A stretch of 64,000 bases of DNA from Paramecium octaurelia (GCA_905182995.1 CAJJDP010000059.1:75311-139310), one strand, 5' to 3'. Positions 10,535 through 23,626 are shown, counted from the stretch's first letter. Notes: a model not told the origin generated them from the sequence alone. Translations and numbers: made by a program.

Positions 10535-12571
10535 ATGCTTGTTGTAAGTAATTAACAGTTGATTCTGTCGATTTTTAATTCCAATTATCAAAATATTGTT
10601 TAAACATTAAATTTAGACGTATAAGATTAATCAAATGATTTGCTTACTCATGAAACTAAAGAATTTTTATTATATGTATATGATTACAATCTTAATTAAA
10701 TAATTTTTAGAGATAATTACATGTTCAAAGCTATTTCATTTATGTTTCCCCTTTCTACTGTCAATCTCACAAATAACAGAATCAAAACCTTAAGAAATTT
10801 AATAGAACGAAATGGAGGTACTATAGAACTAAATCCTCGAACTATTATGATTGTTGGCTCTGATGCAACATTAGAATCTTGCTAGAAATAACTAGAAAAA
10901 ATGCATTTAGACTTTGAATAGTATAGATTGCAGTTCATTAATGCAGATTGGATTTCTCAGTCTCTTCAGGCTAAAAATCTGTTAGATTTTAAGAAATATC
11001 AATTATTTTCAGAAATAGAGCAGAAGCAAAAAAGAGTGAGTCCTTAATCAACAGATACAAAGTTTGTGTACATAGAGTCATTAGCAAAGACAGTTCCAAT
11101 CAAAGAAGATGCAGAGGATTCATTGGATATGGAAAGCGGGGAATATACAATTATTAAACCTGAAATGAGAGAAAAGTATGAGAAGAAAAAATAAGAATTC
11201 AAAAGATAAATGATCAAGGAGAATCGATTTTTATTGGATTATGAATATGACAAAGATTTAGATAATTATCATCATCAAGTGGATGACGGTTATGAATTTT
11301 TATTAGACAATTTTCAAATTTTAAAAAAAGAAGAATTTGATGTTCCTCAATAGAATAAATTTTATGGAGATGAAGAGTGTTAAATTACAGAAGTTCGTAA
11401 ACCTTCAATAGATATCTTTTAAGGATTGGATATGGGAAAAGCACTAGTGAATGTAGATTAGCCTTTAGTGAATGCATAAATAAAAGAGACTAGGTAATTT
11501 CATCCAGGTTCGAAACAGTAAATTTAATTTTGGGAGAACAAAAGAGAGTTCTTCATTTGTGATGCTGGATCAGCCTAAACATGTTATAATAATTAGATTA
11601 TAGAGGAATTAGAAAAGTTACTTAAAATATATACAAATGAAAAGGATAAGGGAAGATGTATTGCCTATCGAAAGGCTATAGGGTATATAAAGTCATTAAC
11701 ATTCCCAATAAGATCAAGTGAAGATTTAAAGGAGATGCCAACGATTGGAGAAAAAATAAAGAATAAAATAATTGAGATCATCTAAACAGGTTAATTAGTG
11801 AAAGTTCAAAAGTTGCAAGGATAAGAGAAGAATGTAGCAATCACTTAATTATCTAGAGTTTGGGGGATTGGACCAACAACAGCAGCTACATTTTATTTTA
11901 AAGGAATAAAAACTTTGGATGATTTAAGGAAGAATCAACATTTGTTAAATAGGAATTAATAAGTGTGTTTACAATTGGTAGAGGAATTAGAATAACGGAT
12001 TCCAAGAGATGAGGCTACAATTATTTATGATATAGTAAAAAGGGAAATTGATGACTTAAGTGGAGTACCAGGATTATATAAGGCTACGGCTTGTGGTTCG
12101 TATAGAAGAGAAAAGGATTCTTGTGGAGATATGGATATTTTAATAACAAGATGCGATGGAAAGAGTGCTGATGGTTTCTTAATGAATTTAATTTAACGGT
12201 TAGAAGGAAAATTACTCACTCATCATCTCACAATGCCAAGGAGGGGAGAACATGATACTGAGTCGTATATGGGGATCGGAAGAATCAATAATAACGGAAT
12301 TCATCGTAGAATAGATTTAAAATTGTATCCTAAAGAACAGTATGGTTGTGCAGTTTTGTATTTTACTGGTTCTGATTAATACAACAGAAGTATGAGGCTG
12401 TGGGCATAAAAAATTGGATATAGTCTAAGTGATCATGGTCTCTATCCGACCTAAAGAGGTTCTCAAAATAAGGAATTGTGGAAAGGAGAAGTGATAGCGT
12501 GTGAGGAAGAAATCGATGTTTATAGAATTCTTGGATTGTAATACAAGCCACCTAAAGAGAGATCGGTATGA
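10535..12571 (+). CDS. Family X DNA polymerase (Pol lambda/beta type) with BRCT domain
   Basis: 678 residues, no intron found. A BRCT-like domain occupies about residues 63-150 ([18 protein letters not shown], then [11 protein letters not shown]). After an acidic linker come the 8-kDa domain, the helix-hairpin-helix [20 protein letters not shown], and the nucleotidyltransferase core: [20 protein letters not shown] near residue 518-537 gives the two metal-binding Asp residues, [10 protein letters not shown] gives the third, and [15 protein letters not shown] and [10 protein letters not shown] complete the X-family signature. Role: gap filling in end joining and base-excision repair. In Paramecium, end joining also closes the breaks left by excision of internal eliminated sequences, so a developmental role is possible (inference). 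Confidence 0.93.
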
Positions 12572-12629
12572 TTTAAATTTGTTAATATAATACTCTTATT
12601 ATAATATACATAAACTCAATAGAACTTTA

Positions 12630-13447
12630 TCAATTTTACAGCAGAAAATCGTAATCTATATGTGAATTCAACCGATATAAGGCATTTGGTAACAGTTAAG
12701 GATAAGAATTCTCAGATTCTTCTGACATACCAACGCCAATCTTTTCTTCCTCAAAAAAGGTGTTTGTATCAATTACAGAGTAAGATTTTTCATAATTTAA
12801 TGGGACCATTGCACTTGCACTCTCACTTGATAGGTCTTCAACTTTAACAAGAGGAGATGAGATTGTTTATTAGGTTTCCTTTTGAGAGATTACGGAAAAA
12901 ACTGAAACAAGAGTCAAGAGAGCGAGACCTATTTTACCTAATCTCGAACAACGGCCTAGTTGTTGGAGAATAGACAATTAATCTCGTATTTTTGAGCTCT
13001 TGTTTGTTAATTTTTAATGTTTAGTTTGTAGCTCCTCCAATTACTTCCTCAATTAAGCATTGTAATTTAATTCTTTCTGAGCCTAATTTTCTAATTGTTG
13101 TAAATATTATTTCTTTCTATCTCTAGAGTTTTATGCACTGATTCTATTTCGTATCATTTATATAGTTTTCTTATCATTCTCTCTTAAGGGATCATCATCT
13201 TATTTCTTTCTCTTTATTTTCTTACTACTTTAAACTATTTCAGGTTCATCCTTATGTTTTCGTTATTTTGCCTTCTCTCTTCTCATTGTACGCTTCATCT
13301 TCTCTACAAGTTTTTGGAAATCTTAAAAATTATTAGATTTTTCTTCTTACTTTAAGGGTTGGATTTTTGCATCTCCATAAGTCCTTCTTAAGATGTTTAT
13401 AGAGTCTCACTCATATACTCAAAGAATTCTTGTTAACTAGTACTCAT
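12630..13447 (-). CDS. bZIP transcription factor with a membrane segment
   Basis: 262 residues, one intron (13322-13350). The basic region IRNRISAQNSRDRKKQYLQQ matches the bZIP signature N-x7-R (N..SAQNSR) and is followed by a leucine zipper of about four heptads. Some 20 residues later comes a single hydrophobic stretch, LGKIGLALLTLVSVFSVI, then about 100 residues rich in S/T/E. Layout (DNA-binding domain before, one span, lumenal-like tail after) is that of ATF6/CREB3-type factors released from the ER by proteolysis. The basic N-terminal part (KRTMRREKAKQRKHK) may be nuclear targeting. Confidence 0.85.
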
Positions 13448-14257
13448 TTTGCTAAAGATTTATATTAAAATATTGGATTAAAAACGATAAATTTTATTCG
13501 CTTAATACACAGTCAATGTGAAATAACTGCAATACCATAATTTAATGTTACTAAATTATTATTCCAATAAACTCCAATCTACTATAAACATCCTTACCTT
13601 CCTTAAACTATCTTATAGATCACTTAATTTCTAACTAAGTAATACAACAGTTGAACGCAATAAAAAACAAAAAAACAGATTCAGAATACTCCCTTCAATT
13701 CAAGTGTTGAGTGAAAAAAAAATATTTAAGTTAGACAAACTGGATTTAACATAACAACTTTATAATGAAATATAATTGTTTTTAAAATAGTTTATTTTTC
13801 ACATAAATTTTATTTCTATATATAATTTGAGTGATAATCAAAGATATATAAAACCCTTCAGCTTTAATAATAATATCTTATGTTTACAAAGAGTATTGAA
13901 AAATAATTCAATTTTTAATATTATTTATAAAGAATAGAAAGAAGAAGATGTCAATTGAAGGGCATACTTAATTAAATATAATAAGTTTATTGTATAAGTT
14001 CTATTTATGTGTATTTGAAAGCATTTAAAAATTTGTATAAAATCCATTATAAATGTTATAATCTAAATAGATTCTTGTATCAAATTCAACTTAATTTTAT
14101 TTATAAGAAATAGCATTTACATATTTATATTAAGATAATATGTGATATTACTATTTTTTGAGAGTTTGGATTAATATCGTAAATTTTAGTAATTCAAGCA
14201 TGTAATAGTGATTATTAGTTTTTATCGTTTTTTAATTATTAATATTATAGATAATCA
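13448..14257. other. Longest intergenic gap, AT-rich
   Basis: 810 bases between divergent starts of the bZIP and secretory-protein genes. I see poly-A/T tracts but no gene, repeat or RNA structure. Confidence 0.55.
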
Positions 14258-15087
14258 ATGAAGACTCTAATACTTGTTGTATTAATTTGCTATTGCGGTT
14301 CTTAAATGTTAAGAGGATCACCTAAGTCTTTAATTGAAGAAGAGCAAGGTAAATATGAGTGATGAATGGCAGCAATATTCGAGAGTGAATAAGAAGATTA
14401 AAGCTTTTATGTGGGGAGCAGTGATGTATCAACAGAGACTCTCTAAGGTTAGGAGACTGTAGAAGTAGATGCAAGTTTGGCAGTGTTTAAAAGCGACGAT
14501 AACCCTATGGTGTACGTTGAAGAGCCAATAGAATCAAGTATTTATATAAAAAATAAATACAAAGATTAAGAGTAAAATTTTGAGCAATAGGAATCATTGA
14601 AAATTGAGAAGGTCGATGAAGAGATCTAGTATAATTTTACAATAGATAATAAAGAGCATAAGAATTACCCGAAGCAACAATCGATTAAGCTAATTTTGTC
14701 GATAAAGCAATAGTTTTGGATCCAGAATAAGATTAATAGGCATCTTAAAACAGTTAAACTGATGTTGTTTTGAACATAGCTCCCAAGACAGAGTCATTAA
14801 CTAGTTCTGATGCTAATAAAAAGCATATTTATGTTTACAATCGTACATTTGACTCTTACTAACTTAGCTTTGGCAAAGAAACCTTTTGTTGGGATTAAGT
14901 ATCCACCTATGCCAGTGACAAAGGATCGCAATTATTTGTCAAACTCTGAAAGTCTGACTATCAAGTTGCCTGCATGGTCTGAGCAAAGTAATCACAGAGT
15001 TGAAGATGATTTGGAATTCTTCCAATTTATTAGACGTATACAGCCTTAAATATAGTAGCATCTGATGTATCAGTTAATGAATATTGA
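14258..15087 (+). CDS. Secretory-pathway protein of unknown function
   Basis: About 244 residues, five exons; introns 14349-14372, 14629-14654, 14843-14867 and 15036-15055 (or to 15058). A signal peptide is clear (MKTLILVVLICYCGSQMLRG). The mature part is acidic and Q/S-rich, then a less polar C-terminal block (KPFVGIKYPPMPVTKD, AWSEQSNHRVEDDLEFFQF). The last intron has two possible acceptors three bases apart (TAGTAG), giving one residue more or less. TGA at 15085-15087, 66 bases before the LRRC9-like start. No family recognised. Confidence 0.7.
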
Positions 15088-15153
15088 AAGAACATTAATA
15101 TATAATTCATTTTTTTCAAGTTGCAAAAATCTAAAAATATATTATAATAAATA

Positions 15154-18100
15154 ATGTAACAAGAAGAGAAAAAGAAAGGGGACAGTGGGAAAATGGAGAC
15201 CATAGTAAGAATACATTAAATCTGTAGAAAATTATGAATGGTTTCACCGATAAGGAATGGAATCATCTGGATAAGATAGAGAGAATTGAGCTTACACTTG
15301 AAGATTTTGGGAGAATGAATGTTATTTAGGCATTCAAAAATTTGAAATCTTTGACTCTTATAAATGTAGGGATTACAAATATTGAAGTATGAATTGAGTT
15401 ATTTAACAAAAGGGATTGGATGAGTTGTCCAAGTTGGAGGAATTAAATTTGAATGAGAATTCAATTACCAAATTGAATGGACTAAAGGGGATTGTCAATG
15501 TAAAATCAATATACATATCGCATAATGCAATCCAAAAAATTGAGGGATTGGAAAATTTAACTAAATTGGAGACTTTGTGGCTTTGCGATAATAAAATTGA
15601 TGCAATTCAAAATTTAGAAAATTTAGTTAATTTGAGATAATTATGGTTAGCAGCCAATCAGATAAGTTTCTTAAGGACATCTCTTGATCGACTAAAGAAT
15701 TTACATGATTTGAATATAAGTGGAAATAAAATTTGTAGTTTTAAAGAGGCATTAAATTTAAATCGTTTACCAAACCTAAAGGTTTTAGCATTTTATGATC
15801 CCCATTTTGGTGATAATCCTATTTGCAACCTATGCAACTATTAGACCTATGTCTTGTATCATTTGAGAAACATTTACAAATTGGACACTTTAATTATATC
15901 TGAGGAGTAGAAATCTTTTGCTGAAGGTACTTTTATGAAAAAGAAAATGTATTATAATATGAGAATTAAGACTATGTAGAGGACATTTTCAACCTTGTGT
16001 AAGTTATTGAAGAAGGGTAAGAAGATTAAGACGGATTCCTTATGTGAAGACATTTCAAATTTGAATATAAAATTAGCATAGGAGGCTGACAAAGAAAGAT
16101 AACAATTATTAGAGAATAAGCAAGAGGAATATGAAAATTAGAATGACATTTATAACAGTATAAAAAAGAAGGTTTATGAATATTGTAATCAAAGCATACA
16201 CAAATTAATAACTGAATTGGAAACAGGTGGAAACATCAGATTGGAAGAAGGTAAAGCAAGTGAGAAATGGTATGTTTCTTGTGTTGATCTTATCAATTCT
16301 AGATTTCACTCTGAAAACATGGCTTAATATGGGATTAAGGACATTCAAATAAAGAGAGTAGTGAGGATTCACAACAAATTCATTCGAAATAAGTTTGAAG
16401 AAAAAATGGAATCTCTTGTGGATGTATCCAATTAGAGCCATAAAAAATCATTAGAGTATCTCTTTTATGGAGTAGACCCTAATTTTTAATCTGAAATTTA
16501 TAATGTGATTGAAGAAGGTTTCAGAGGTTGTTAAGTAAATAAATAAATTAAATTAAGGAATCAAAATCAATTGGATTAAGTGCATATACACCGTTAGTAA
16601 ATAGCATTTTGGGAGCAGATGCATCGAGAATTCAATATATTTTGAATGGATAAGATCATAAACAGAAATTGAACAAAAGTTTTATTAAAAGAAGGTTAAT
16701 CAATTCATATATGTTAGATTACAATATAACAATTATAATGTGATCCCTCCAGGAGTCTTGCTCATTTGTAAAGTGCTTATGATTAAGTCTGTCCCTGATT
16801 CAAAGTATCCTTATTTCAATCCTGAACAACCATGGAGTGAGATGTTTTAGAAATAGTCGATTGATGGAAAATAATATTAAGATGAATATACAGTTTATAG
16901 ATAAATGGAGAATGATCCAAAACACAGATTATGGTTTGTTTTAGATAACAATTTAGTTTTACCAGAATACTTTGCAGAATTTGAATACGTAATGAAATCA
17001 CCATTACAAAATAAAATTGCTGACTTTGGCTCTGCATTAGGTGTTCTAGAATAAGAAGATGATGATTTTATTACTCCAGCTAACATCAATTAGTAGAAGG
17101 AAAACATCAATGATTTATATAATTAATTGGCTGACGATTTAAATACTTATTAATTTGAGAATTTAGAGGAATATCCTACTTATGAACTTAAGGCATAGGA
17201 TTTGGATCGATCAGAATGTGCCTCTTTAAAGCCTGCTTTAATCAATTATTTCAAATATTGTCTAAGTAGATCAACTTTGTATGAATTGAATCCAAATTTA
17301 GTTGGCACACCAGATTTGAATGAAATTCTTAAGAACTAGACTTAATTTTTAAATTTAAGTAATTGTTGTGTGCAAGACATTACTTTTGTAAAAGGTCAAT
17401 TTCACACTCTAATTTTAAGTTACAATAAAATAAGTGCTATTAGTGGTTTGAATGAGTTACCAAATTTGGTAAGATTAGATTTATCACATAATGAAATTAG
17501 CAATTTGAATGGATTGTAACACTTGAATAGTTTAGAAGTCTTGGACTTAACACATAACAACATCTAAGACATTGATTAGATTGCGCTACTTAAATACAAT
17601 TAGTCATTAAAGTATTTATGTGTTGTGTTTAATCCAATTAATGAGTATAAGGAAACAAGAAAGGAGATAGTAATGATTTTGAATAATTTATAATTTTTGG
17701 ATCATTTACCAGTAACAGATGAAGACAAAGAGAAAACAACTAATCAAAAACAATTAATCACAACAGCCATGCTTCAAACATTCAGCAAAGTCTAAATGGA
17801 TTGGAAGTAAAATATTCAATCAGTCATGATTACTCATTAGAAATTGAGTAGTATGAAAGGATTGGAAGGTTTGGTGCAATTAAGACACTTAAATCTGGGT
17901 CACAACAAAATTACATAGATAACCTCATTATAGGATTCAGTACTATTGGAAGAACTAAATTTAGAAAAGAATCAGATCATATAAATTCAAGAATTGGATA
18001 ATATGCAATATTTAAAGAAGCTGGAATTAGGAGGCAATAAAATTTCAATTATCGACGGAATTTCTAATCTGATTAACTTGATGTAATTGTCATTAGAAGA

Positions 18101-19305
18101 CAATGCAATACTTAATCTGAAGGAATTTCCAGATCTCAAAAGTCTTATGGAAATATATTTAGGAAATAATAATATTACAAACTAGAAAGAAATTAACAAC
18201 ATAAAACATTTGCAAAAGTTAATCATTTTAGATCTTTCTGGGAATCCCTTTGCTAGAGATACCAATTATAGAGCATACGTGCTCTATATCATTCCAAAGC
18301 TTAAGGTTTTGGATGGTATTTCTATTGAAGCCTAGGAATAATAGATGGCTAAGAATCTATACACTGGTAGATTGACAGAGGAAATTCTGTACTCTAGATT
18401 GTAGGGGTAACCAGCAACTAAAATAACGGAATTATGTTTATAAAATTGTGAACTCAGAGATTTTGAGGATGTATTCAACGCTTAATAATTTCCATAACTT
18501 GTTGAATTGGATTTGAGTCACAATTTATTTACTTCTACAAAAATGCTTGGATTCTTGCCATAGTTGAAAATCTTGATTTTAGCATCCAATAAAATTGATT
18601 CCCTTCTTTATCCTAATGATATTAATTCAAAAAAAGGTTTGAATGGATGTTAACAATTATAAATTTTAGACATCTCCTAAAATTGCTTAAAAGAATTTCA
18701 TGGTCTATAATATTGTTTACTTAAGGAATTAAAAATCATGAAGTGTGAAAAAAATGAGATTGTCAGGGTTGATTACTTGGAGAATTTGAAATAGTTGAAA
18801 GAATTGGATTTAAATTAAAATAAAGTAAGGCAATTTGATCCTCAATCATTTGCTGGATCTAATCCTATTAGATGTTTGAAGGTAGATGGAAATGGACTCA
18901 AGAATTTTTAGAATATTTAAAAATTATATAAATTATTGGTATTTATAAATTTTAAACCTAGCATTTATTTGCTAATTCAAATAGAATTAATGATTTACCA
19001 GACATTGAGCATTTAGTTCCATTAACGTAACTTAAAGAATTAGAATTAGTTGGAAATTCTTTAAGTCGAAGACCAGGTTATAGATAGATGGTACTTAGGA
19101 AGTTGCCTACAATTTTGTATCTGGATGGCAGAGTATATTAATTATTTTATTTCTTCTCTAGGAAGTCACTCAGGAAGAAAGAGAGAGATTAGAGTTAGTT
19201 GATCGACAAGCCGTGCTTCCTACAATGTAAATTTAACAACAGCCAAATACAAAAGTTCCTGTTAAATTAAGTTCGATCAATTTTGATGGAATCTTTAGTA
19301 AATGA
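15154..19305 (+). CDS. LRRC9: Large leucine-rich repeat protein, LRRC9-like
   Basis: 1334 residues, seven exons; introns 15205-15227, 15387-15412, 16535-16557, 16695-16717, 18939-18961 and 19133-19161. SDS22-type repeats (L-x-x-L-x-L-x-x-N-x-I) occur in blocks: residues about 40-190, then a helical charged region, then a globular region (SLEYLFYGVDP, EIYNVIEEGFRG, AYTPLVNSILGAD, SRIQYIL), then many more repeats to the C-terminus with LRR caps (RAYVLYIIPKLKVLDG). This order, repeats-central domain-repeats, and the length fit LRRC9, a protein conserved mainly in ciliated organisms. The first exon encodes only 17 residues; the start was set by joining it through the 23-nt intron. Confidence 0.82.
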
Positions 19306-19683
19306 AAATATCAATAATTTCTATTTAATAATCATTTAACATTATTTTTTGAGTAATAACTTAATTAATTTATAAGAATTGTGTTAGTAAACTAATCTAA
19401 TAATAAAAATATATATTTCAATGGAAATTTTTAATTTAGAATATGATTAATGTGGTTATAGCAATTCAAATATTTTTGATATTAGACAATTTATTGATTA
19501 TCAGGATAGAATTTAATTTTAATTAAACCAGGACAGGAATATATTAAATTGATTGATGTTCATTTAGATAAAAAGTTAACTTATTCATTTAATGAGAGTA
19601 TGAACTAGATGTATTGTACTAAATGAAATATATTTATACATTATTTTCATTTTATATAAAGAGCATCTTGAATTTAATTATTA
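19306..19683. other. Intergenic, AT-rich
   Basis: 378 bases between two plus-strand genes; no feature recognised. Confidence 0.55.
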
Positions 19684-20654
19684 ATGCAATAACAAACAGG
19701 AAAATTCATGGAATTCATTAATAGTAGCGACAAGTTAAGAATGAATGAGTTGAAACAAATAGAACAAGAATAGTACTATATTAGTTAGTTGAAAGAATAA
19801 AGAGAAAGAGTACTAATTTATTGAAATAACATTATAGATGGAAGTTCTAAAAGGAGAATTTTTGAAGAAGGATTAGGTAATTGGGGAATTGTAGATTCAA
19901 AATTAGAATTTGATGGATGATCTTTCAGAGCTTCAAGCTGCTTTATAAGAATAGATGAGAAATCAAGAGAAAGAGATGAATAGATCCAAGAAATACATTT
20001 AAGAAAGAGATGACCTAATGAGAGACTATTAAGAGTTAAGTGACTTAGTATAACATTTGAGAAAGGAAAATGATAATTTGAATGTGAGTAAAAATTATAA
20101 ATTTAGTCGTTACATTTGGATTAATAGCGTCAAAAAGAAGAGTAGAGAATATAATGGGGGATGGAAAATGAGCAATTGAAAGCTGAAATCTAAAAGTTAG
20201 ATAATTTATTATTCGCAATGGAACCGATAAAAGAGGAAAATTAGATATTGAAAGAAGAGTTGAAGAATTATAAAAGTGAGAGAAAGAAAATCTAGAATGA
20301 AATGAGATAAAATAGAATAGAAATAAATAAATAATTAGATGAATTAAAGCAAGTGATATAGGATTAATAGTAAGAGATAATGAAATTGCAATAGTATAAG
20401 GAAAGTCATCATTAGATGAAATATTAGTTAAATGAATTAGATAGACAAATGGGAATAGTAAAGTAAGAGAATGAGAAAATGAAATAGGAATTGAAGAGAT
20501 TTTATGAAAAGGAATAAAGCGAGATAAAAATGAAATCTGAAATTGGCAGAGTATATTTTATTTTAATGCTTAGTTGAGACAAGATTTAATTTCAGTAAGG
20601 AATTAGGAAATTGAGAAATTAAATGAAATATTTAAAGGTATGTAAATTTCTTGA
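19684..20654 (+). CDS. Coiled-coil protein
   Basis: 298 residues, introns 19810-19837, 20084-20106 and 20551-20573. The whole sequence is E/K/Q/L-rich with heptads (LMDDLSELQAALQEQMRNQE, LKEELKNYKSERKK). No domain is recognised; a structural role, perhaps ciliary or basal-body, is only a guess. The stop TGA 20652-20654 was taken as the end. A further open stretch (about 20700-20830) could be reached if an extra short intron starts at 20638, so the C-terminus may be longer. Confidence 0.7.
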
Positions 20655-21078
20655 GTTTAAAAACTAAATTTAATTTTTAAAGCACCAAATTCTCTTATTT
20701 TTAGTAAATATTTAATTTAAATAAAGAGTGATCTTGATAGAATCAATTCATCTTTTGGAATTGATACTTTTAATCTTAATCTTTACCAAATTAACTAATA
20801 AATTTGAAGCTTTTATGATATAAATAGAATCCTTTAAGTTTTCTACTTCATAACATATCTACTAGTATTGTCCCCTGGATATATGTATCATCTATTTATA
20901 AATTATAAAATATAATTTCTAGAATTACAGTATAAATATTAACAAAATAATTTATAAATTTAGAGTAAGTTTTACATAATAGCAAAAGGAGAAGTTTTGA
21001 GTGATGAACAAATAAATGTATGATAAAGAGAGAGGAATTCTTATGAAATTTAATATTTATATTTGATATATGAATTCT
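20655..21078. other. Intergenic or extended 3' coding region
   Basis: 424 bases between the 3' ends of the coiled-coil gene (plus) and the CDK gene (minus). The first 170 bases keep an open frame that might extend the coiled-coil protein; the rest is plain AT-rich. Confidence 0.45.
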
Positions 21079-22079
21079 TCACTTGACGTTGACGTATAAT
21101 TTCTTAACTTATTCTGGTAATTCTTTGAAGAAAGGGTGTTCGCAAGCGGCTTTGGCTGTGATTCTTTGATCTGGGTTAATTTTAAGCATTTTGATCAATA
21201 AGTCTAGACCATCTGGATCAAGTCTTGGACAAAATTTAGCCAAATTATCAGGTTGATATTATTCAAAGTTTTCGGGTTTCCAGTTTTGAAGATCATTCAA
21301 TTTAGGATATTCCTATAGGATAGTATGAGTAATTTACAATAGGTGTTGGTGTACCCAGGACTCTGAATATCTTTTTTAATTGATCAGTTTCATTGCTTCC
21401 AGCAAAAAGAGGTTTAAGATTTGACATTTCAGCAAAGATACAGCCCACACTCCAGATATCTATTGAGGTGTTGTAGTTTTTAGAGCCCAACAAGACATCT
21501 GGTGGTCTGTACCATAGTGTGACAACTTCATGAGTGAAACTTTTAACAGGGATTCCACTAGCTCTGGCGAGTCCAAAATCAGCAAGTTTGAGTATTCCAT
21601 CTTTGGAGACCAAAAGATTTTGAGGTTTGAGATCACGGTGTAATATTTTTTGTTAATGACATGCTTAGATTCCTCTAAGTAGTTAATAGAGAAAGCTTTT
21701 GACAATAACAGGTTCCATGCCTTTCTCCTTGGGGAATTGAGCAAAGAATTTCTTAAGATCCATTTCAACATACTCAAAGACCAGTACGAGCTTCTTATTT
21801 GAATGCACAACCTCCATTAATCTAGATAGAACGAGTATTACTTCACAATGTTTGGATGATTCAACTCTTTGAGAAGAGAGATCTCTCTGATAGCTGTGCT
21901 AGGAATGCCTTCCTCTTCTGACTCAAGTCTAATTTTCTTCAATGCCACATATTCGCTAGTGTTGCGGTCTAAACGCAAATAATGATGCTATGCATACCTA
22001 ATGCCTTGTACACAATTCCGTAAGTACCTTCTCCGAGCTTCTCCTTCTTTTCGTATTTCTCCAATTTATTAGATTTCAT
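21079..22079 (-). CDS. Cyclin-dependent kinase with PSTAIRE helix
   Basis: 308 residues, four exons; introns 21969-21997, 21822-21841 (20 nt) and 21313-21337. All kinase marks are present: [11 protein letters not shown] glycine loop with the regulatory Thr-Tyr, VALKKI lysine, the exact PSTAIRE cyclin-binding helix, HRDLKPQN catalytic loop, DFGLARA, the activation Thr in [10 protein letters not shown] and the PPDVLLGS segment. TRP: it matches the CDK1/2/5 group; PPD rather than PPE recalls CDK5. It controls cell-cycle or related transitions with a cyclin partner. It converges with the plus-strand coiled-coil gene. Confidence 0.95.
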
Positions 22080-22117
22080 AATATTAAAATATTAATGTAC
22101 GATTTTTATTTTCATTT

Positions 22118-22509
22118 TCAATCAAACAAACCACCCATATCAACATCTTCTTCTGGTTCTTCAGCTTTCTTGACTTCCTTGACTGGCTCTGCCTTTTTGG
22201 TCTCAGCAGCAGCAGGAGTGGATGTTGTTTGAGCTGATGGAGCACTGTTTCCAGTTCCACTGCTACCATGCAACAAATCCCCAACTCTTTTGCCCTTGAG
22301 TGCTTTCTCAAAAACTTTGGTCCAAATGGGTTCGACTCTCAAATTTGAAGCCTTAATGATTTTAGCTAATTTAGTGGCATCGATCTTATTATCACATTTT
22401 CAAGTACATCTTGATTGTCTTCATAAAGAATGAGGGCTGCGTATGTGCATGCAGCTTCTGATGTAGCTTAGTCTGCAATTGGTCTAGTGTCCTTTGCTGC
22501 TCTGGCCAT
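22118..22509 (-). CDS. RPLP1: Large-subunit ribosomal stalk protein P1
   Basis: 122 residues, one 23-nt intron (22385-22407). The N-terminal dimerisation domain (CTYAALILYEDNQDIDATKL, then IIKASNLRVEPIWTKVFEKA) is typical of eukaryotic P1, followed by the Ala/Pro/Glu hinge and the conserved acidic C-terminus ending DVDMGGLFD, which recruits elongation factors. It starts 41 bases from the divergent VAP-like gene, so both promoters share that gap. Confidence 0.95.
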
Positions 22510-22550
22510 TTAATTTTTTAAAATATTAATTAAAAAAAGATATACAAATT

Positions 22551-23598
22551 ATGCTCTTCTCAATCTCACCTCAGCCTCCATTCCAAATCCATCATCGAAA
22601 ACAAACCACCTTTCAAGTCATCAATCTGGTTGACCACCCAATCCTCTTCAGATTCAAGAATGATAACCTAATAAGAATAATGCCCTCCTATGGTATGATT
22701 GCTCCCAACGAAAGGAAATTAATTTCGGTCACCAACAAAGCCAGTCAATTTGATACTGATGTGTTACTAGAAGCTATTAATTATGTTGAGGAATATCTCG
22801 ATATGCTTGAGTATTCCAACCCTCAATTATGGGTTGAAAAACAACCAGGTGTATTGCCCACTCAAATGGTCTCTATCAGAATGAACATCAACACAGATGC
22901 ATCCAGCACTCAATAATCAGATAAAAAATAAACATTTGAAGAAGTTATGAAATAAGAGCCTATGCAATTACAAAGATCATAGCACACCTTCAGTCGGTTA
23001 TAAGAACAAATCGTTCATAAAAATAGTCTTGATGGCCAAGAAAGCAGAACTTCAAATATCTTCAACAATACTCCTAGCATTAGTCCTATTTTGTAGGATG
23101 CCAGCAGATTAAGTGCTAATATCAGTAGAGATGTAAAATAACCGACCTTTTTTACAGAAACCTATGAGATTCCTCAAGATCCTATTGAAAAATTCTAGGA
23201 GAAAATGGATCTTGAATAAAACTATCAGAATGAACCCTCCGAATCTGGTAATTTTAGATGCAATGACGAGGAAAGATCAAATCATGAGGTTTCAGGAATA
23301 CGCTCATAAACTTCCATAATGAAAGTCGAATAAGCCTAATTAATTTCCACTTTGAAGTAGAAAGAACAACAGATTATCAAATAAATCGATTAAATCAAGA
23401 CAAGCAAGGACTAGTTGAATGATGAATTAGAGAAATTGAAATTTAAAGCAATGTTCAAAAATAAAGAAAACCACAAATGTACTACAATTATTATAATTTA
23501 TAGAGGATTAATAAATACTAATTGGACATTTGTTAATCGTTAGTGTTATCTGTCTAATATTAGGAGCATTGTTAAAAAAGATTTAATAACTTTTTTGA
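22551..23598 (+). CDS. VAP-like protein: MSP domain, disordered middle, C-terminal anchor
   Basis: 340 residues, one intron (23479-23503). Residues about 1-120 form a major-sperm-protein domain (PPFQIHHRKQTTFQVINLVD, VLFRFKNDNLIRIMPSYG, APNERKLISV). A long S/N/Q-rich region with a coiled coil near the end follows. After the intron the chain ends in one hydrophobic helix (ILIGHLLIVSVICLILGALL) plus seven residues, so it is tail-anchored, presumably in the ER. VAP proteins bridge the ER to other membranes by binding FFAT motifs. Without removal of the intron the anchor is lost. Confidence 0.88.
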
Positions 23599-23626
23599 TA
23601 CTAAATGAACAATAATCACTATTATA

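Noticed and set aside
16205-17089. Minus-strand ORFs within the LRRC9-like gene
   Set aside because: Shadows of the plus-strand coding sequence, which is continuous and repeat-bearing.
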